A stretch of DNA of 64,000 bases from Taxillus chinensis (taxonomy: Eukaryota > Streptophyta > Magnoliopsida > Santalales > Loranthaceae). The stretch covers positions 48,284,189 to 48,348,188 of the forward strand of contig CM042085.1 in assembly GCA_023512835.1 (NCBI GenBank), given 5' to 3'. The notes beneath the pieces are model-generated. The model saw only the letters and a program-made list of their open reading frames with translations. It did not search any database and was not told where the DNA came from. This document shows, one piece after another, positions 29,959 to 41,935 of this stretch (position 1 is the first letter of the stretch; each line of letters begins with the position of its first letter). Position numbers and translations under genes: made by a program.

Positions 29959-32521
29959 TGTCATCATTGGTTTTCATCCGAGCCCGTTTGGGGTGGGGCT
30001 TAAACTAAACTAATGGTGAGAAAATTTAGAGTCGCCACCAACTGTTTTTGGGGTACAATTGGGTACCCTCTACTTTGAGTAGTGTAAAGTGTGGTCTGCG
30101 TTATTCGAGAAGGGTTCGGGAGTTGATTATGTGTAGGGAAAGATTAGCACCCCTACAACGCCCTTTCGGTATCTATTTTTGGAAAAGGAGATTTTCTATT
30201 TATTGTCACTACAGTGCTTGGGTTAGGTTTCCTAGAAAGTTTAGGCTATTTATTTGGCTAAGTTATTTGTTAAAGTTATGGTTAAATTGATTTACCCTAA
30301 ATTTCTAAAGAGAATGCTAAAAGTTTTTGTTTTTTTGTTTCAAGTGGAAAATGAAATCTTTTTGTTTGTTTTGTTTTTTTTTGGTTTTTTGTTTGTTTGG
30401 TTTTTTTTTTATTTTTTTGTTTCGTTGTTTTTTTTGTTTTGTTTTGTTTTTGTTTAGTCTGTTTTTTTTGTTAAATTTTTTTTTTTGTTTTTAAATTTTG
30501 AAAACTTTTCCTTTTTTTATTTTGTTTTGAAAATCATAAATGCGTATCAAAATAATGAACACATAGATTAAAATAAACAAACGTGGAGTGTGTGATTATG
30601 ACATCCACAAATAAATAAAAACTAAAAGCACTTTTTTTTCTTTTTTTCTTTCCCATCTTCTTTTTTTTATACCTCTCCTTGCGCTCTCTGTTTTTTTTCC
30701 ACTATATTTTACATATTACAACGTACAACATACAAAGAAAGAAAATACTAGGAAAATACAACGACAAATACTAAAAATTACATCAAATATAAATACAAAT
30801 AAGCTAAAAAAATATAGCAGCAAATGTAAATTACATTGACTTTGACTTGAATGGGACTTTAGCACAGGACGTCCGTCTGAAATATTCTGTCTGCACCGAA
30901 AGACGCTTGCTCACCCAAATCACCAAATTCCAGTAGCGCCAAGTGCAACGATCAGCTAGGACGTACTGTGGAGACTGCCGAGGTACGCTAGGATTTTTTT
31001 GTTTTGTTTTGTTTTTTTTTTTGAGTAGGTAACGAAAAGACTTTTTTTTTAGGATAGAAAACGTGAGAGAGAGAGGGAGTATGTTTTCTTTGGGCGAGAG
31101 AAAGTGGGAATCTGAGGGCTTTTCTTTCTTTTTTTTTTTTTTTTGATTTTGAGAAACGAAGCTAAGGGAAAGAGAGAGTATAGGAAGGATTTTTTGTTTT
31201 TGGTTTTGGGGAAGGGAGAGAGCTTGGGTGGAAATCTGGGTGTTCCTCTCTGAGCGCAAGTCTGGGCAAAGGGAGAAGGCGTAGGCATATTTGAGAGAGA
31301 GATGGCAGCAATTGTTTTTTTTTTTTTTTTTTTGTCAGAGAGTTCTCTTTTTCTGGGTGTAATCTGGGCGTTCTCTGAGTTTTCCCTCTCTTCTTTTTCG
31401 TAGATAGACGACTTGCTTTTAAAGGGGTTGGCTCAATTTGGCTGGACCATCATTATTATGCATTTATTGCTCTATTATGAATGCCAGCATTTTTAATCAT
31501 AAGATTTTGACTTTTGTCTGGCGGTTGGATGACCTGCACGTAAAATGGGGCAGCCTATGATTATTTTTCATTTTTTTGTGAGCACATGCGTCTGACAAGC
31601 ATTGAAAAGCATCTCTAACAATTGCCAGCTAATAAAAATGCGTCCCATGAGCAATCAGTGAGAGGGCTAGCGAGAGAGGCCAAATAGCGAAGGTCAGAGG
31701 TCAAAGGGTCAGAGTGTCAGCGGGTCGGAGTTTCGGCAGGTCGAAGGTTGGTGGGTCAGAGGTCAACAGGTCGTAGGTCAATAGGTCGTAGGCCAACCCT
31801 CGAAGGTCAAGGGTCGAAGACCAAAGGGGCGAAGGGTCGAAGGTCCACGAGTCGAAGTGTCGGCAGGCCAAAGTATCGGCAGGGTCGAAGGGTCACTCCT
31901 CGAAGATCAAGGGTCAAAGATCAGAGGGGCGATGGGTCGAAGGTCCATGGGTCGAAGTGTCAACAGGTTGGAGTGTCAGCAGGGTCGAAAGTTCACTCCT
32001 CAAAGACCCGAAGGCTTACTGTGTCGAAGGCTTATAGGCTTCAAGGCTTCGAGGCTTTAAGGCTACGAGTCAAGTTTTTTTAATTACTTTTTTACCCCCA
32101 CCCAAAATGCAAAAAAGGGATGACCTTTCGGGGATTATTTGGGAGGACCCATATTTGTCTAAATAGATGTTTTGGAGAATTTCGCATAGTCTCTTTTCCG
32201 GGTATTTTGACCAGGGGCATTGACCGTCTTTTGGCAAGTTTGACTTTTCCAACGAAAGTTGTTTTGGCCATAACTTCTTCATTTTTCCCTGGTATTGGTC
32301 TTGGGGTACTTTCGGGGCTTACAACAAATGTTATCAATTCCGGGCTTCCTTGTTCGTGTCAATGTATCCATCTTGTGCAAATTGGGGCTAACATCAATGC
32401 CGAACCATTCCTTGGTAGTGGGGAATCCTTGAGGACCTATTCCACAAGGTATATGACATTGGTAGACAACTATATACAAATGGGGTTAGTATGTCCGACC
32501 TGGACAAAATGGGGTCTAACA
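29959..32521 (-). repeat. Ogre-2 3' LTR (2563 bp)
   Basis: On the minus strand it runs from TGTTAGACCCC (at 32521) to GATGATGACA-type end (at 29959). It contains GT-rich runs (30360-30530), and TCGAAGG-type minisatellites at 31690-32075. Confidence 0.92.
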
Positions 32522-32525
32522 GCTG

Positions 32526-32534
32526 CCCCTCTTT
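32526..32534 (-). other. Ogre-2 polypurine tract
   Basis: AAAGAGGGG on the minus strand, four bases before the 3' LTR, identical to Ogre-1. Confidence 0.8.
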
Positions 32535-32539
32535 GTGCA

Positions 32540-32557
32540 TTGTTTGTATACAAACAA
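32540..32557. other. Perfect 18-bp palindrome next to Ogre-2 polypurine tract
   Basis: TTGTTTGTATACAAACAA is fully self-complementary. See the matching Ogre-1 palindrome at 18944-18961. Confidence 0.7.
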
Positions 32558-32924
32558 CATACAAAGATAAAAGGGAGTCATTTTGGACAGGTTGGAGCAC
32601 TTACTTGACTTACCTTGCTCAGAGGAAGAGTAGAATGCGATGGTTGGGTCTGTCCTTGAGAGTGAATAGGGGCTTCTCAGGCTAGTGGACTTTGATATAA
32701 GTTTGATGAGGCATCTAAGGCCTAACGAAAATAGAAAAAGGCAAGCAAAGCCAATAGAAATGGAAAAGGCAAACTAGGCCTAACAGAAATGAAAAAAGCA
32801 AGCAAGGCCTAACAAAAATGGGAAAGGCAAGCAAGGCCAAACAGGATTTGATGAGGTTTGCAGAGACAAAAAGATTACTACCTACGATGTAAAGATACTG
32901 GAGATTGAAAGCCTACAACAACGT

Positions 32925-33205
32925 AATAGGCTTGAACTGAAGATGAAAAGCCCACAGCAACAATAGGCATGAACTAAAAAATGAAAAGCCCACAGCACGA
33001 TAGGCTTGAACTGAAAAATGAAAAGCCCACAGCAACGATAGGCTTGAACTAAAAATGAAAAGCCCACAACAACGATAGGCTTGAACTGAAAAATGAAAAG
33101 CCCACAGCAATGATAGGCTTGGATTGAAAATGAAAAGTCCACAACAATGATAGGCTTGAACTGAAAAATGGAAATCCCACAGCAACGAAAGGCTTGAACT
33201 GAAAA
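32925..33205. repeat. Tandem array in Ogre-2 3' region, about 37-41-bp unit
   Basis: Seven units sharing AGCCCACAGCAACGATAGGC, the reverse complement of the Ogre-1 unit at 18323-18770. Confidence 0.88.
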
Positions 33206-33876
33206 GACTTGTTGGAGACATCAATTGGTATTTGAGGGAAATACTTTGGGGAATTGGTGAGCTTGGGAAGTAACCCAATCTGGGCTCCCTCTATGAGTTC
33301 ACTCAAGGAGATCGCTCTAGGAGGTGACCCAAAAAGGAAAAAAGTTTGCTCGAGTGTCAAAAGGATGCTTTGGGGAAGTGGCAAAGAAAGATTTAGGGTT
33401 GAACAAAAGAAGCTTGGAGGGCTTGATGAGAAGCTTGCTAAGAATGAGCTCTTGGGATCTTTAGAGGCGATGACGTTCTTGAAATGTGGAATGCAAATAA
33501 CGCATGGAAAGCAAATAATGCATGGAATGGATGCAAATAAGCTTGCTGAATGAATGCAAATAATGCATAGAATGCAATGTGGTGTATGCAGGGATGCATA
33601 GTGAAATGAATGACTCAATATGGGCTGGGGGTTTATCTCCATGCTGTGGGAGAGTTTGGATGACATCCAACTTGTTTGGGGAACTCTTTGTCTCTCTGGT
33701 TGGGGAGTCCGTTCTATCTTTGCTGGGGAACTCCCTTTTGTGGATGAAGGGTCTGTTTAATTTAGCTTCACTGCATTGAAGAGCTTGGATTGATGACTTC
33801 ACTTAGGATATTGGTATTTTGTGGCAATATTGGTACTTTGCATTAAAGAGCTTGACTTGTTTGAGGCTTTTGAGCT

Positions 33877-34047
33877 TGTAACATCCCAGCCCACCCGTAA
33901 CCCGATATTGTCCGCTTTGGGCCTCACCCTCACGGTTTTGTTTTTGGTAGGCCCTCGGCCCCCAAAACGCGTCGTGCTAGGAGAGGTTTCCACAGCCACC
34001 TAAGTAGCCTGCTTCGTTCTCCTCCCTAGCCGATGTGGGACATTACA
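33877..34047 (+). mobile_element. TRIM-type solo LTR (171 bp)
   Basis: Starts TGTAACATCCCAGCCC and ends GATGTGGGACATTACA, flanked by GAGCT at 33872-33876 and 34048-34052. The internal phrases GATATTGTCCGCTTTGG and ACGCGTC with GGAGAGGTTTCC are those of a widespread plant TRIM LTR family known to me from several eudicots. Only one LTR is present. The short inverted ends (TGTAA, TCCCA) would also suit a MITE, but the sequence phrases favour TRIM. Confidence 0.8.
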
Positions 34048-34586
34048 GAGCTTGACCCTACTGGGCTTTAACATATTCTAATTAAATGTAAAATGAAGAC
34101 AATGTAACATGATTAAAATGATGAAAAAGGGATTGTTGTTGGTTTGATTCCACAAAACATACTTATATCATAGAAAGTCCCCCTTGTTATAATATGATAA
34201 ACAGAATCACAAGTATTCAAAGGCATAATGTACAAATTTGATTCGAGTGTGCCTTAGGTTTGACTAAGTCTTCCACTGTTTGCAGCTGCTGTTTTCAAAT
34301 GGTGTTGTGTCCATTATTAAGGACCCTGTTTTATGTGGTCTTGATCCTCCAAGATTCTGACTGATTTCATCATTCAAGATTTGTTTTTGGCTTTGTATTT
34401 TACCCTTGGTGCCCTTTTAGGTTTTCACCAAGTCCGCCTTTGTTTGCTTCTTTGTCTTTTGTTGGAGCTTTGTATTTTACCCTTGGTGCCCTTTCGGGTT
34501 TTCACCAAGTCTGCTCATTGCTGTCATGTTTATTCCTTCCATGTCTAGGAAAAAGGATTAATGAACTCCTCATTTGGACGGGAGAG

Positions 34587-35700
34587 TTAAGCATAGAACT
34601 TTTTCACTGCATCGGTATTCACTGGGTTAGGGAGCTCATCACCATCCATTCTGGCAAGGATTAAGGTGCCTCCTGAGAATGCTTTCTTCACAACATATGG
34701 GCCTTCATAATTAAGAGTCCACTTGCCTCTATGGTTGTGTTGGATTGGTAAGATCTTCTTAAGGACGAGGTCACCCGCTTGAAAGCTTCTAGGTTTCACC
34801 TTTTTTGTTGTAGTTGTTCATTATTCTTTGTTGATATAGCTATCCTCTGCAAACAGCTGCCAAACGTTTGCCTTCGATTAAGTTCAACTGCTCATAATGA
34901 CTTTGGGCCCATTCTGCTTTTACGAGCTGAGTATCCTTGAGTACTCAGAGGGAAGGTATCTCCACTTTGACAGGTAAGACTGCCTCCATACCATAAACCA
35001 AAGAAAACGGAGTTGCCCCAGTTGATGTTTGTACCGAGGTGCGGTAAGCATGCAAAGCATATGGTAGCTTCTCATGCCAATCTTTGTATGTTTCCGTCAT
35101 CTTTCTGATGATGTTCTTGATATTGTTATTGGCTGCTTCAACTGCTCCATTCATCTTTGGGCGATAGGGGGTCGAGTTGCGGTGTTGAATTTTGTACGTT
35201 TCACACAACCTACCTATCATCCGACTGTTCAAATTTGCGGCGTTGTCCATTATGATCTGCTAAGGAAGTCCATAGCAGCATATGATGTTATTCCACATAA
35301 ATCTAAGTACCACCACTTGTGTGACATTGGCATATGATGCTGCTTCTACCCACTTGGTGAAATAATCAATGGCCACTAAGATGAAGCGGTGACCATTGGA
35401 GGATTTCAGAGATATTAGTCCGATAACGTCGATACCCCAAAGCGAGAAAGGCCATGGGGAAACAATCACATGCAGCTTGGATGGAGGTACTTGGATCTTA
35501 TCGCCATAAATCTGACACTTAAGGCATTTGCGCACATATTCAATACATTCTTTTTCCATGGTGACCTAATAATAGCCCATTCGCATGATTTGTCTTGTTA
35601 ATGCATGTCCATTTGCATGTGACCCGCATTCCCCTTCATGTAATTCTTTCATGATTTGTGTCGACTCTTCTTTTGCCACACACCGTAATAACACCATGTC
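34587..35700 (-). pseudogene. Ogre-2 integrase (degenerate)
   Basis: Segments from about 35690 to 34587 match the Ogre-1 integrase: HEGECGSHANGHALTRQ, CLKCQIYGDKIQ, WGIDVIGLISLKS, IMDNAANLNS (Thr-Asp changed to Met-Asp context), MNGAVEAANNN, and the tail FYA at 34587. At least four in-frame stops break it (near 35567, 35252, 34943 and 34840). Catalytic residues are still readable. Confidence 0.85.
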
Positions 35701-35832
35701 ATGATTTCACTTATATAGAATGGGACCGTCAAGGTAATAATTGGATGCCGACCTTCGGATATTTCTTTTATCAGACTCAGAGGCCTCTACTAGGTATTCT
35801 TGCTTGAGCAGATACTGTCTGATATCATCAAA

Positions 35833-36669
35833 TCAGGGTTTTTCTTTAGTATTTCCTTCAATGGCCATGCAATGCGCAGGAGTATCTTGTGTACGGATAT
35901 CGAAAGATTGGACTTCCAACTTTGTGTCTAGCCGAAGGAGGGAGGCTAGAGTGGCCAGCGCATCAGGAATTAGTTTGTGGTTTCGAGTCTCCCATTCACC
36001 CCTTACTTGAAAAATGATGAGTGCCGAATCGCCAAACACTCGTAATTTTTTGATTCTTCTGTTAATTGCATCTTGAAGTCCCATCACACAGGCCTCAAAT
36101 TCTGCTACGTTATTGGTGCAAGGGAAGGTTAACTTTGCCACCATCAGGAAATGTTTGCCTTTTGGGGATATCAGGATGGTTCCAACACCGTGTCCTAAGA
36201 GGCTGGAAGCTCCATCAAACCACATAGTCCATATATCTGATACTTCGGCCATAAGGATGTTGATATGCTTGTCAGGAAAGCCTATAGTCATAAGCTCATA
36301 GTCTTCTAATGCCCTGTCTGCCAAGTAATCAGCTAATGTACTTCCTTTTATGGCTTTTTGAGGCACGTAGATGATATCATATTCTGATAGGATCAACTGC
36401 CATTTGGCGATTCTTCCAGAAATGGATGGTTTTTCTAAGAGATACTTGAGTGGATCATGCCTCGAAATCAGCCATGTGGTATGATAAAGAGTGTACTCCC
36501 TCAATCTTCTTGTTATCCAAACAAGGGCACAACATGTCTCTTCTAATGGTGTATAGTTCATTTCATTGATGGTGAACTTCTTGCTCAGATAATAAATGGC
36601 CTGCTCTTTTTTGCCTGTAGAATCATGTTGCCCCAAGACACAACCCATTGATGACTCTTGGACAGTCAA
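35833..36669 (-). pseudogene. Ogre-2 RNase H and second RNase H (degenerate)
   Basis: The frame covers a Ty3-type RNase H (QESSMGCVLGQHD, TPLEETCCALVW) and the archaeal-type RNase H (MWFDGASSLLGHGVGTIL, NNVAEFEACVMGLQDAI, VFGDSALIIFQV). Relative to Ogre-1, about 28 codons are missing in frame between NHKLIP and DALATLAS, which removes the segment before the last conserved acidic motif. It is out of frame with the RT by a single-base change near 36690. Confidence 0.85.
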
Positions 36670-36677
36670 GTATAAGA

Positions 36678-37871
36678 TTAAGGGTCTGTCTGGTACTGGG
36701 GGACCAAAATAGGTGGATTGGACAGATATTGCTTGATGTCAAAGGCTTCTCGACACTTGTCATTCCAAATTTCAGGGTTATTCTTCCGTAATGTCTTGAA
36801 AATGGGTTCACATGTGGCCGTCAATTGTGAAATGAATCGGGCAATGTAATTCAACCGCCCAAGGAATCCTATGACCTCCTTGATGGTTTGTGGTGGGGGA
36901 ATCTCTTGGATAGCTCGTACCTTGTCTGGATCAATATCCACTCCTTTTTGGCTCACAATGAAACCTAACAATTTTCCCGACATGGCTCCAAAAGTGCATT
37001 TTTCAGGGTTCAATTTGAGTTGATATTTACGTAGTCTATTAAAAAGCTTACAAAGTACTTCAATGCGATCTTCAATGCTTCGTGATTTGGCTATCATATC
37101 ATCCACATAGACTTCAACTTCTTTATGCATCATATCATGGAATAGGGTCACCATGGCTTGCTGATAGGTTGCCCCAACATTCTTCAGGCCAAACGGCATC
37201 ACATTATAATAGAATGTGCCCCACAGTGTCATGAAAGTGGTCTTCTCCTTGTGTTCGGGGGCCATACGAATTTGATTGTAGCCTGAGAAGCCATCCGTGA
37301 ATGAGAACAGAGCGTGTTTTGCTGTATTATCCACCAGGGTATCAATATGAGCAAGCGAAAAGTTATTTTTTGGACTGGCCCAGTTCAGATCTCTGTAATC
37401 GACACACATGTAGACTTTGCCTCCTTTTTTTGGTACCGGTACAACATTGGCCACCCATTCTGGATAGTGGGAGACACTTAGGAAACCTGCGTCCCATTGC
37501 TTTTTGACTTCTTCTTTAATCTTCAGTAGCATCTCCGGTCTCATTCTTCGTAATTTCTGTTGTACTGGCTTGCACTCTGGCTTCACTGGTATGTGATGCT
37601 GCACTATGTTAGTGTCTAATCCCGGCATATCTTGGTATGACCATGCAAAAACGTCTATGTAGCTCCTTAACAACTCAATTAATTGCTCCTTGATGTCAAC
37701 AGCTATCAAGGACCCTACCCTCAATTCCCTTGGTTCGGTTGTCATCCCCAAATTCACTGTTTTTATTGGGTCTTCACTTGGAATGGACAAGCTATCGTCT
37801 CTTTCCAATAGGCGTATGATCTCTCCCGGTAGCTCGGGTGTCTCTACCTCATTCTCATCAGCTTCAAACAC
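36678..37871 (-). CDS. Ogre-2 reverse transcriptase (open frame)
   Basis: A frame of 397 codons without a stop. It contains VPKKGGKVYMCVDYRDLN, FSFTDGFSGYNQIRM, MPFGLKNVGATYQ, catalytic YVDD (codons at 37098-37109) and LGFIVSQKGVDIDP, then runs into the connection domain. It is the best-preserved pol segment of Ogre-2. Normally it is part of a polyprotein that starts upstream of the intron acceptor at 37954, so the methionine used here is only the first in the frame. Confidence 0.87.
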   Translation of the reverse strand: MFEADENEVETPELPGEIIRLLERDDSLSIPSEDPIKTVNLGMTTEPRELRVGSLIAVDIKEQLIELLRSYIDVFAWSYQDMPGLDTNIVQHHIPVKPECKPVQQKLRRMRPEMLLKIKEEVKKQWDAGFLSVSHYPEWVANVVPVPKKGGKVYMCVDYRDLNWASPKNNFSLAHIDTLVDNTAKHALFSFTDGFSGYNQIRMAPEHKEKTTFMTLWGTFYYNVMPFGLKNVGATYQQAMVTLFHDMMHKEVEVYVDDMIAKSRSIEDRIEVLCKLFNRLRKYQLKLNPEKCTFGAMSGKLLGFIVSQKGVDIDPDKVRAIQEIPPPQTIKEVIGFLGRLNYIARFISQLTATCEPIFKTLRKNNPEIWNDKCREAFDIKQYLSNPPILVPQYQTDP

Positions 37872-37953
37872 TGGCTACTCCCAGTTTGGACTTTGGTCAA
37901 ACCTTAGGCATCTCGTTTCGCTTTCGCATACTATGTTTTCATTGACATTGTAC

Positions 37954-38108
37954 CTGCTTATAAGAGAATGACAAGTTGGTAACCAAATATGATATGCATG
38001 TGTCATGAATGGAATGCACCATGAAACATTTGTCTTTTAAGAAAAACAAATGTCCACTTCAAAAGACATTGAAATAGAATACATTAAATCCTAATGACCC
38101 CCTAAGCA
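37954..38108 (-). other. Probable Ogre intron between protease and RT
   Basis: The protease region ends at 38109 and the acceptor TCTTATAAGCAG (AG at 37954-37955) is identical to Ogre-1. In Ogre-2 the upstream frame reads through correctly to SLDLPIM, which fixes where protease coding ends. Confidence 0.5.
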
Positions 38109-38628
38109 TTACATTATGGGGAGGTCCAGGCTAGTCCAATTGTTCAATGGTTGGTTGGGATCCTCTCGCACCACCAGAACCTTCTTGCTTGGTGCATGCT
38201 CATCTGTGTCCAATGCGGCTACAGTCCCAGTCTCAGTTTCAACTTGGCTTTTGTGGATAAACCCTCCAATCCGGAATGTAACATATAAGGGCGGAAAACT
38301 CCTCTTTTCTTCTTGTGTTGGCCTTTTCTGCAACTTTGCCATTCTGATTTCCCTCCTTTTGGCAGCTTCCCTCTATCTGTCGGCTCTTGTAGGTATGTAG
38401 CCTAACCCAAACTTCTCGGTATTTTCCTGGATGATTAACGGTTTCTGAATCCCTTGAGCTTTGGGGCCTAATTCTTGCCCTGGTTTGTACCCCTGTTTGA
38501 TCATGGTGGCTACAACCATTCTTGCCACCTTCGAGAGATAATGGCTTGGGGCAGAAGTGATATTTACCATCTCAAACGACCGATAGGAGCATGCTGGTAT
38601 ATCTTCGTTGTTCTCAACATAAGGAACT
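38109..38628 (-). pseudogene. Ogre-2 protease region, C-terminal part with G-patch
   Basis: Starts after the solo LTR with PYVENNEDIPACSYRSFEMV, then the G-patch segment MIKQGYKPGQELGPKAQGIQ, and ends LNNWTSLDLPIM. A frame change or stop near 38373 separates the two ORFs seen. It is continuous with 41164-41935 once the solo LTR and one GAACT copy are removed. Confidence 0.82.
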
Positions 38629-41163
38629 TGTCATCACTAGTTTTTGTCCGGGCCCGTTTGGGGCAAGCTCAAACTAAACCAATGGTGAGAAAAGTTAGAG
38701 TCGCCACCAACTGTTTTTGGGGTACAATTGGATACCCTCTACCTTGAGTAGTAAAATGTGGTTTGCGTCAACAGAGGAGGGTTCGGGAGTTGGTTACGTG
38801 TAGGGAAGGATTAGCACCCCTACAGCGCCCTTTCGATATCTATTTTTCGAAGGAGGAGGTTTTCTATTTATTTCTACTGCTGTGATTAGGTTGGGTTTCC
38901 TAGAAAGTCTATGTTGTTTATTTGGCTAAGTTATTTGTTAAGTTATGGTTAAAATTGATTTACCCTAAATTGTTAAAAGAATCCTAAAAGTTTTGGTTTT
39001 TTGTTGGAAGTGAAAATGAAATCCTAAATTTTTTATTATTTTTATTATTTTTATTTTTGTTGTTGTTGTTGTGTGTTGTTGTTGTTGTTTTGTTTTGTTT
39101 TTTTTGTTTTTTGTTTTTTGTTTTTTGTTTTTTTTTTTTTTGTTTTGTCTTATTTTTGTTTTTGTTTTTTTTTGGAAAACGTGTTGTTTTTTTTGTTTTG
39201 CTTCGTTTCTGTTTTTGTTTTGTGTTTGTTTTTATTTTTTAAAAAAATAATTTGTTTTATTTTGTTTTTGTTTTTTTTTTTGAAAACTTTTCCTCTTTTT
39301 TTGTTTTGTTTTGAAAACCTAAAGTCATAAATGCGTGTCAAAGTAATGAACACATACATTAAAATAAACAAACGTGGAGTGTGTGATTATGGCATCCACA
39401 AATAAAAATAAAAGCACTCTTTCTTTCTTTTTTTCATCATCTTCTCTTTTTTTTTATGCCACTCCTTGTGCTTTCTGTTTTTTTGTTTCCACTATATTTT
39501 ACATATTACAACGTACAACATGCAAAGAAAGAAAATACAACAGAAAATACTAAAAATTACATCAAGTATAGAAAAAAATGAAAATCAGGAAAATACTAAA
39601 ATTACATTACATCAAATATAAATACAAATAAGCTAAAAAATAGAGCAGCAAATGTAAATTACACTGACTTTGGCTTGAATGGGGCTTTAACACGGGGCGT
39701 ACGTCTGAAATATTCTGTTTAAACTATCTTATCCGCGCCGATAATCGCCTACTCGAAGATAGAACCAACAAATCTGGCAGTGAGATTTGTAAAAAAGATT
39801 TCCTGGTATTTGGAGATTGGAGTGATGTATTTTTTTGGGTTTAAAATTTTTTTTGGTAACTGGAAATAAGGAGAGTGGGCGTAAGAAATAGGGGAATGAA
39901 AAAGGATTGTTTTTTTTTTTTGTGATGGAAACGTAAGAAAAAAAAGGGGCAGACAGGAGTTGTTTTTTTTTGTGTTTTTCTTTTGCTGGGAAAAAGAGAG
40001 CTGAAACGAAATAATAGGGAAAAAGGAGTTGGAAAGGATGGGCGATTTTGATTTTCAGAATGGCAGAAAGTTATCCGGGTGTTCTCTTTTTTTTGGGATT
40101 TGGGAGCTGGATGTGAAGATGGCAGAAAAGCTTTTGTTTTCTCTCTCTCTCTTTTTTTTTTTTTTTTTTTTTGCAGAACGTCCTCTCTCTCTGGGCATAA
40201 TCGGGGCGTTTTTTTTCTCCCCCCCCCCCTTTCACGTGGACACAAGACTTGCTTTTAAAGGGGTTGGCTCAATTTGGCTAACCGTCATTATTATGCATTT
40301 ATTGCTCTATTATGAATGCCAGCATTTTTAATTGTAAGATTCGGACTTTTGTCTGGCGGTTAAAAGACCTGTGCGTAAAATGGGGCATCTTGTGATCGTT
40401 TTTTTCGTTTTTTTGTGAGCACATGCGTCTGACAGGCGTTGAAAAGCATCGTGAGCAATCAGTGGGAGGGCCAGCGAGAGAGGCCAAGCAGCGAAGGTCA
40501 AAGGTCAAAGGGTCAGAGTGTCGGCGGGTCAGAGTATCGGCAGGTCGAAGTGTTGGCAGGGTCGAAGTTTTGATGGGTCGAAGGTTCGGTGGGTCGAAGG
40601 TCAACGGTCAACGGGTTGAAGTGTCGGCAGGTCGAAGGTCGGCTAGGGTCAAAGAGTCGCTCCTCGAAGGTCAAGGGTTGAAGATCAAAGGGGCAAAGGT
40701 CGTAGGCCCACGGGTCGAAGTGTCGGCAGGTCAGAGGGTCAAAGGCTTACAGGCTTCCAAGCTTCGAGTCTTCGAGGCTTCGAGGCTTCATGGATTCGAG
40801 GCTTCAAGGCTTCGAGGCTTTAGGGCTTCGAGGCTTCGAGGCTTCGAGTCTTCGAGGCTTCGAGGTTACAAGTCAAGGTTTTTTTTTTTAACTTTTAACT
40901 ACCTTTTTACCCCCACCCAAAATGCAAAAATGGACGACCTTTCGGGGATTGTTTGGGAGGACCCGTATTCGCAAAAATAGACATTTCGGACTATTACTCA
41001 CATGCACATTTTCGGGCAGTTTGACCAAGGGCATTGACTGTCTTTTGTGCAAATTACGGGGAATCTCTAAAGACCTATTTAACTAGGTATTACGGCTCAG
41101 GCAAAAAGCTATATACATCAAATGGGGTTAGTATGTCCAACCCGGACAAAATAGGATCCAACA
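38629..41163 (-). mobile_element. Solo LTR of an Ogre-type element (2535 bp)
   Basis: It starts, on the minus strand, with TGTTGGATCCTATTTTGTCC at 41163 and ends GATGACA at 38629, and is flanked by GAACT at 38624-38628 and 41164-41168. There is a single LTR and no internal region. Inner landmarks of the Ogre LTRs are present once: hairpin near 38705-38730, runs of GT-rich sequence (39040-39290), and the TCGAGGCT array (40740-40870). A deletion near 40990-41040 shortens its left part. Confidence 0.9.
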
Positions 41164-41935
41164 GAACTGATGCTGGCTTGGTGACTAGGAAGCTTGTTTC
41201 CCCAGAGATGCTAATGAGTTGATCTCCCATCACTAATTTCATCTTCTGATGGAGGCTTGACGGCATTGCTCCTGCCATGTGGATCCAGGGTCTTCCCAAT
41301 AAACAACTATAGTAGGGCGTAATGTCCATCACCTGAAATTCCACCATAAAAGTCATTGGCCCAATTAGGAGTGGAATGTCTAAAGTTCCCACCACATCAC
41401 ATTTGCCTCCATCAAATGCCCATACCTTCATTGTACAAAGGCGCATATAGGATGTGTCGACCGGCAGTTGTTGCAGTATATGTAAGGGCATAATATTCAA
41501 GGCAGAGCCGTTGTCGATAAGTACTCGAGCTATGGTGTGCTCCTTACATTTGACTGTGATGTGTAGAGCTTTTATATGCCCCTTTTCTTCCTAGGGCAGC
41601 TCGTTATCTCCAAAGCTGATGACGTTGTTCATAATGAGGTTACTAGTGAGTCCATCCACATTCGCTGCCGGGATGGTTGGAGGAACATAGGCTTGGCTCA
41701 GAACCTCCATTAGTGCTTCCCGGTGAGGTTGGGAATCCATCATTAATGAGAGCAATGAGATGCGAGCCGGTTGTCGACATAGCTGATCCACAATGTTATA
41801 CTCGCTCTGCTTCATGAGTTTCAGAAATTCTGTTGTCTCTTCTTCAATGACTGGTGCTCATTTCTTTGTTACCTCCAGTGTTGGCTCAATGTCTGGTTCG
41901 GCAGCTTTTTCTTTCCTTGCTTTGTCAACCATATC
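41164..41935 (-). pseudogene. Ogre-2 protease, N-terminal part
   Basis: Contains MKQSEYNIVDQLCRQPARIS, the retropepsin site as LIDNGSALNIMPLHIL (near 41520-41480, read across two frames) and LLGRPWIHMAGAMP, ending ETSFLVTKPASV where the solo LTR is inserted. At least one stop near 41593 breaks the frame. Confidence 0.82.

Larger units (their letters stand above)
32558..34586 (-). other. Ogre-2 3' untranslated region
   Basis: No gene is present. The region has the inverted tandem array (32925-33205), repeated GGAAAGGCAAGCAAGGCC-like units near 32730-32850, a TRIM-type solo LTR (33877-34047), and the paired GGTGCCC-TTTTCACCAAGTC motifs near 34393-34512 that match the Ogre-1 3' region. Confidence 0.7.
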
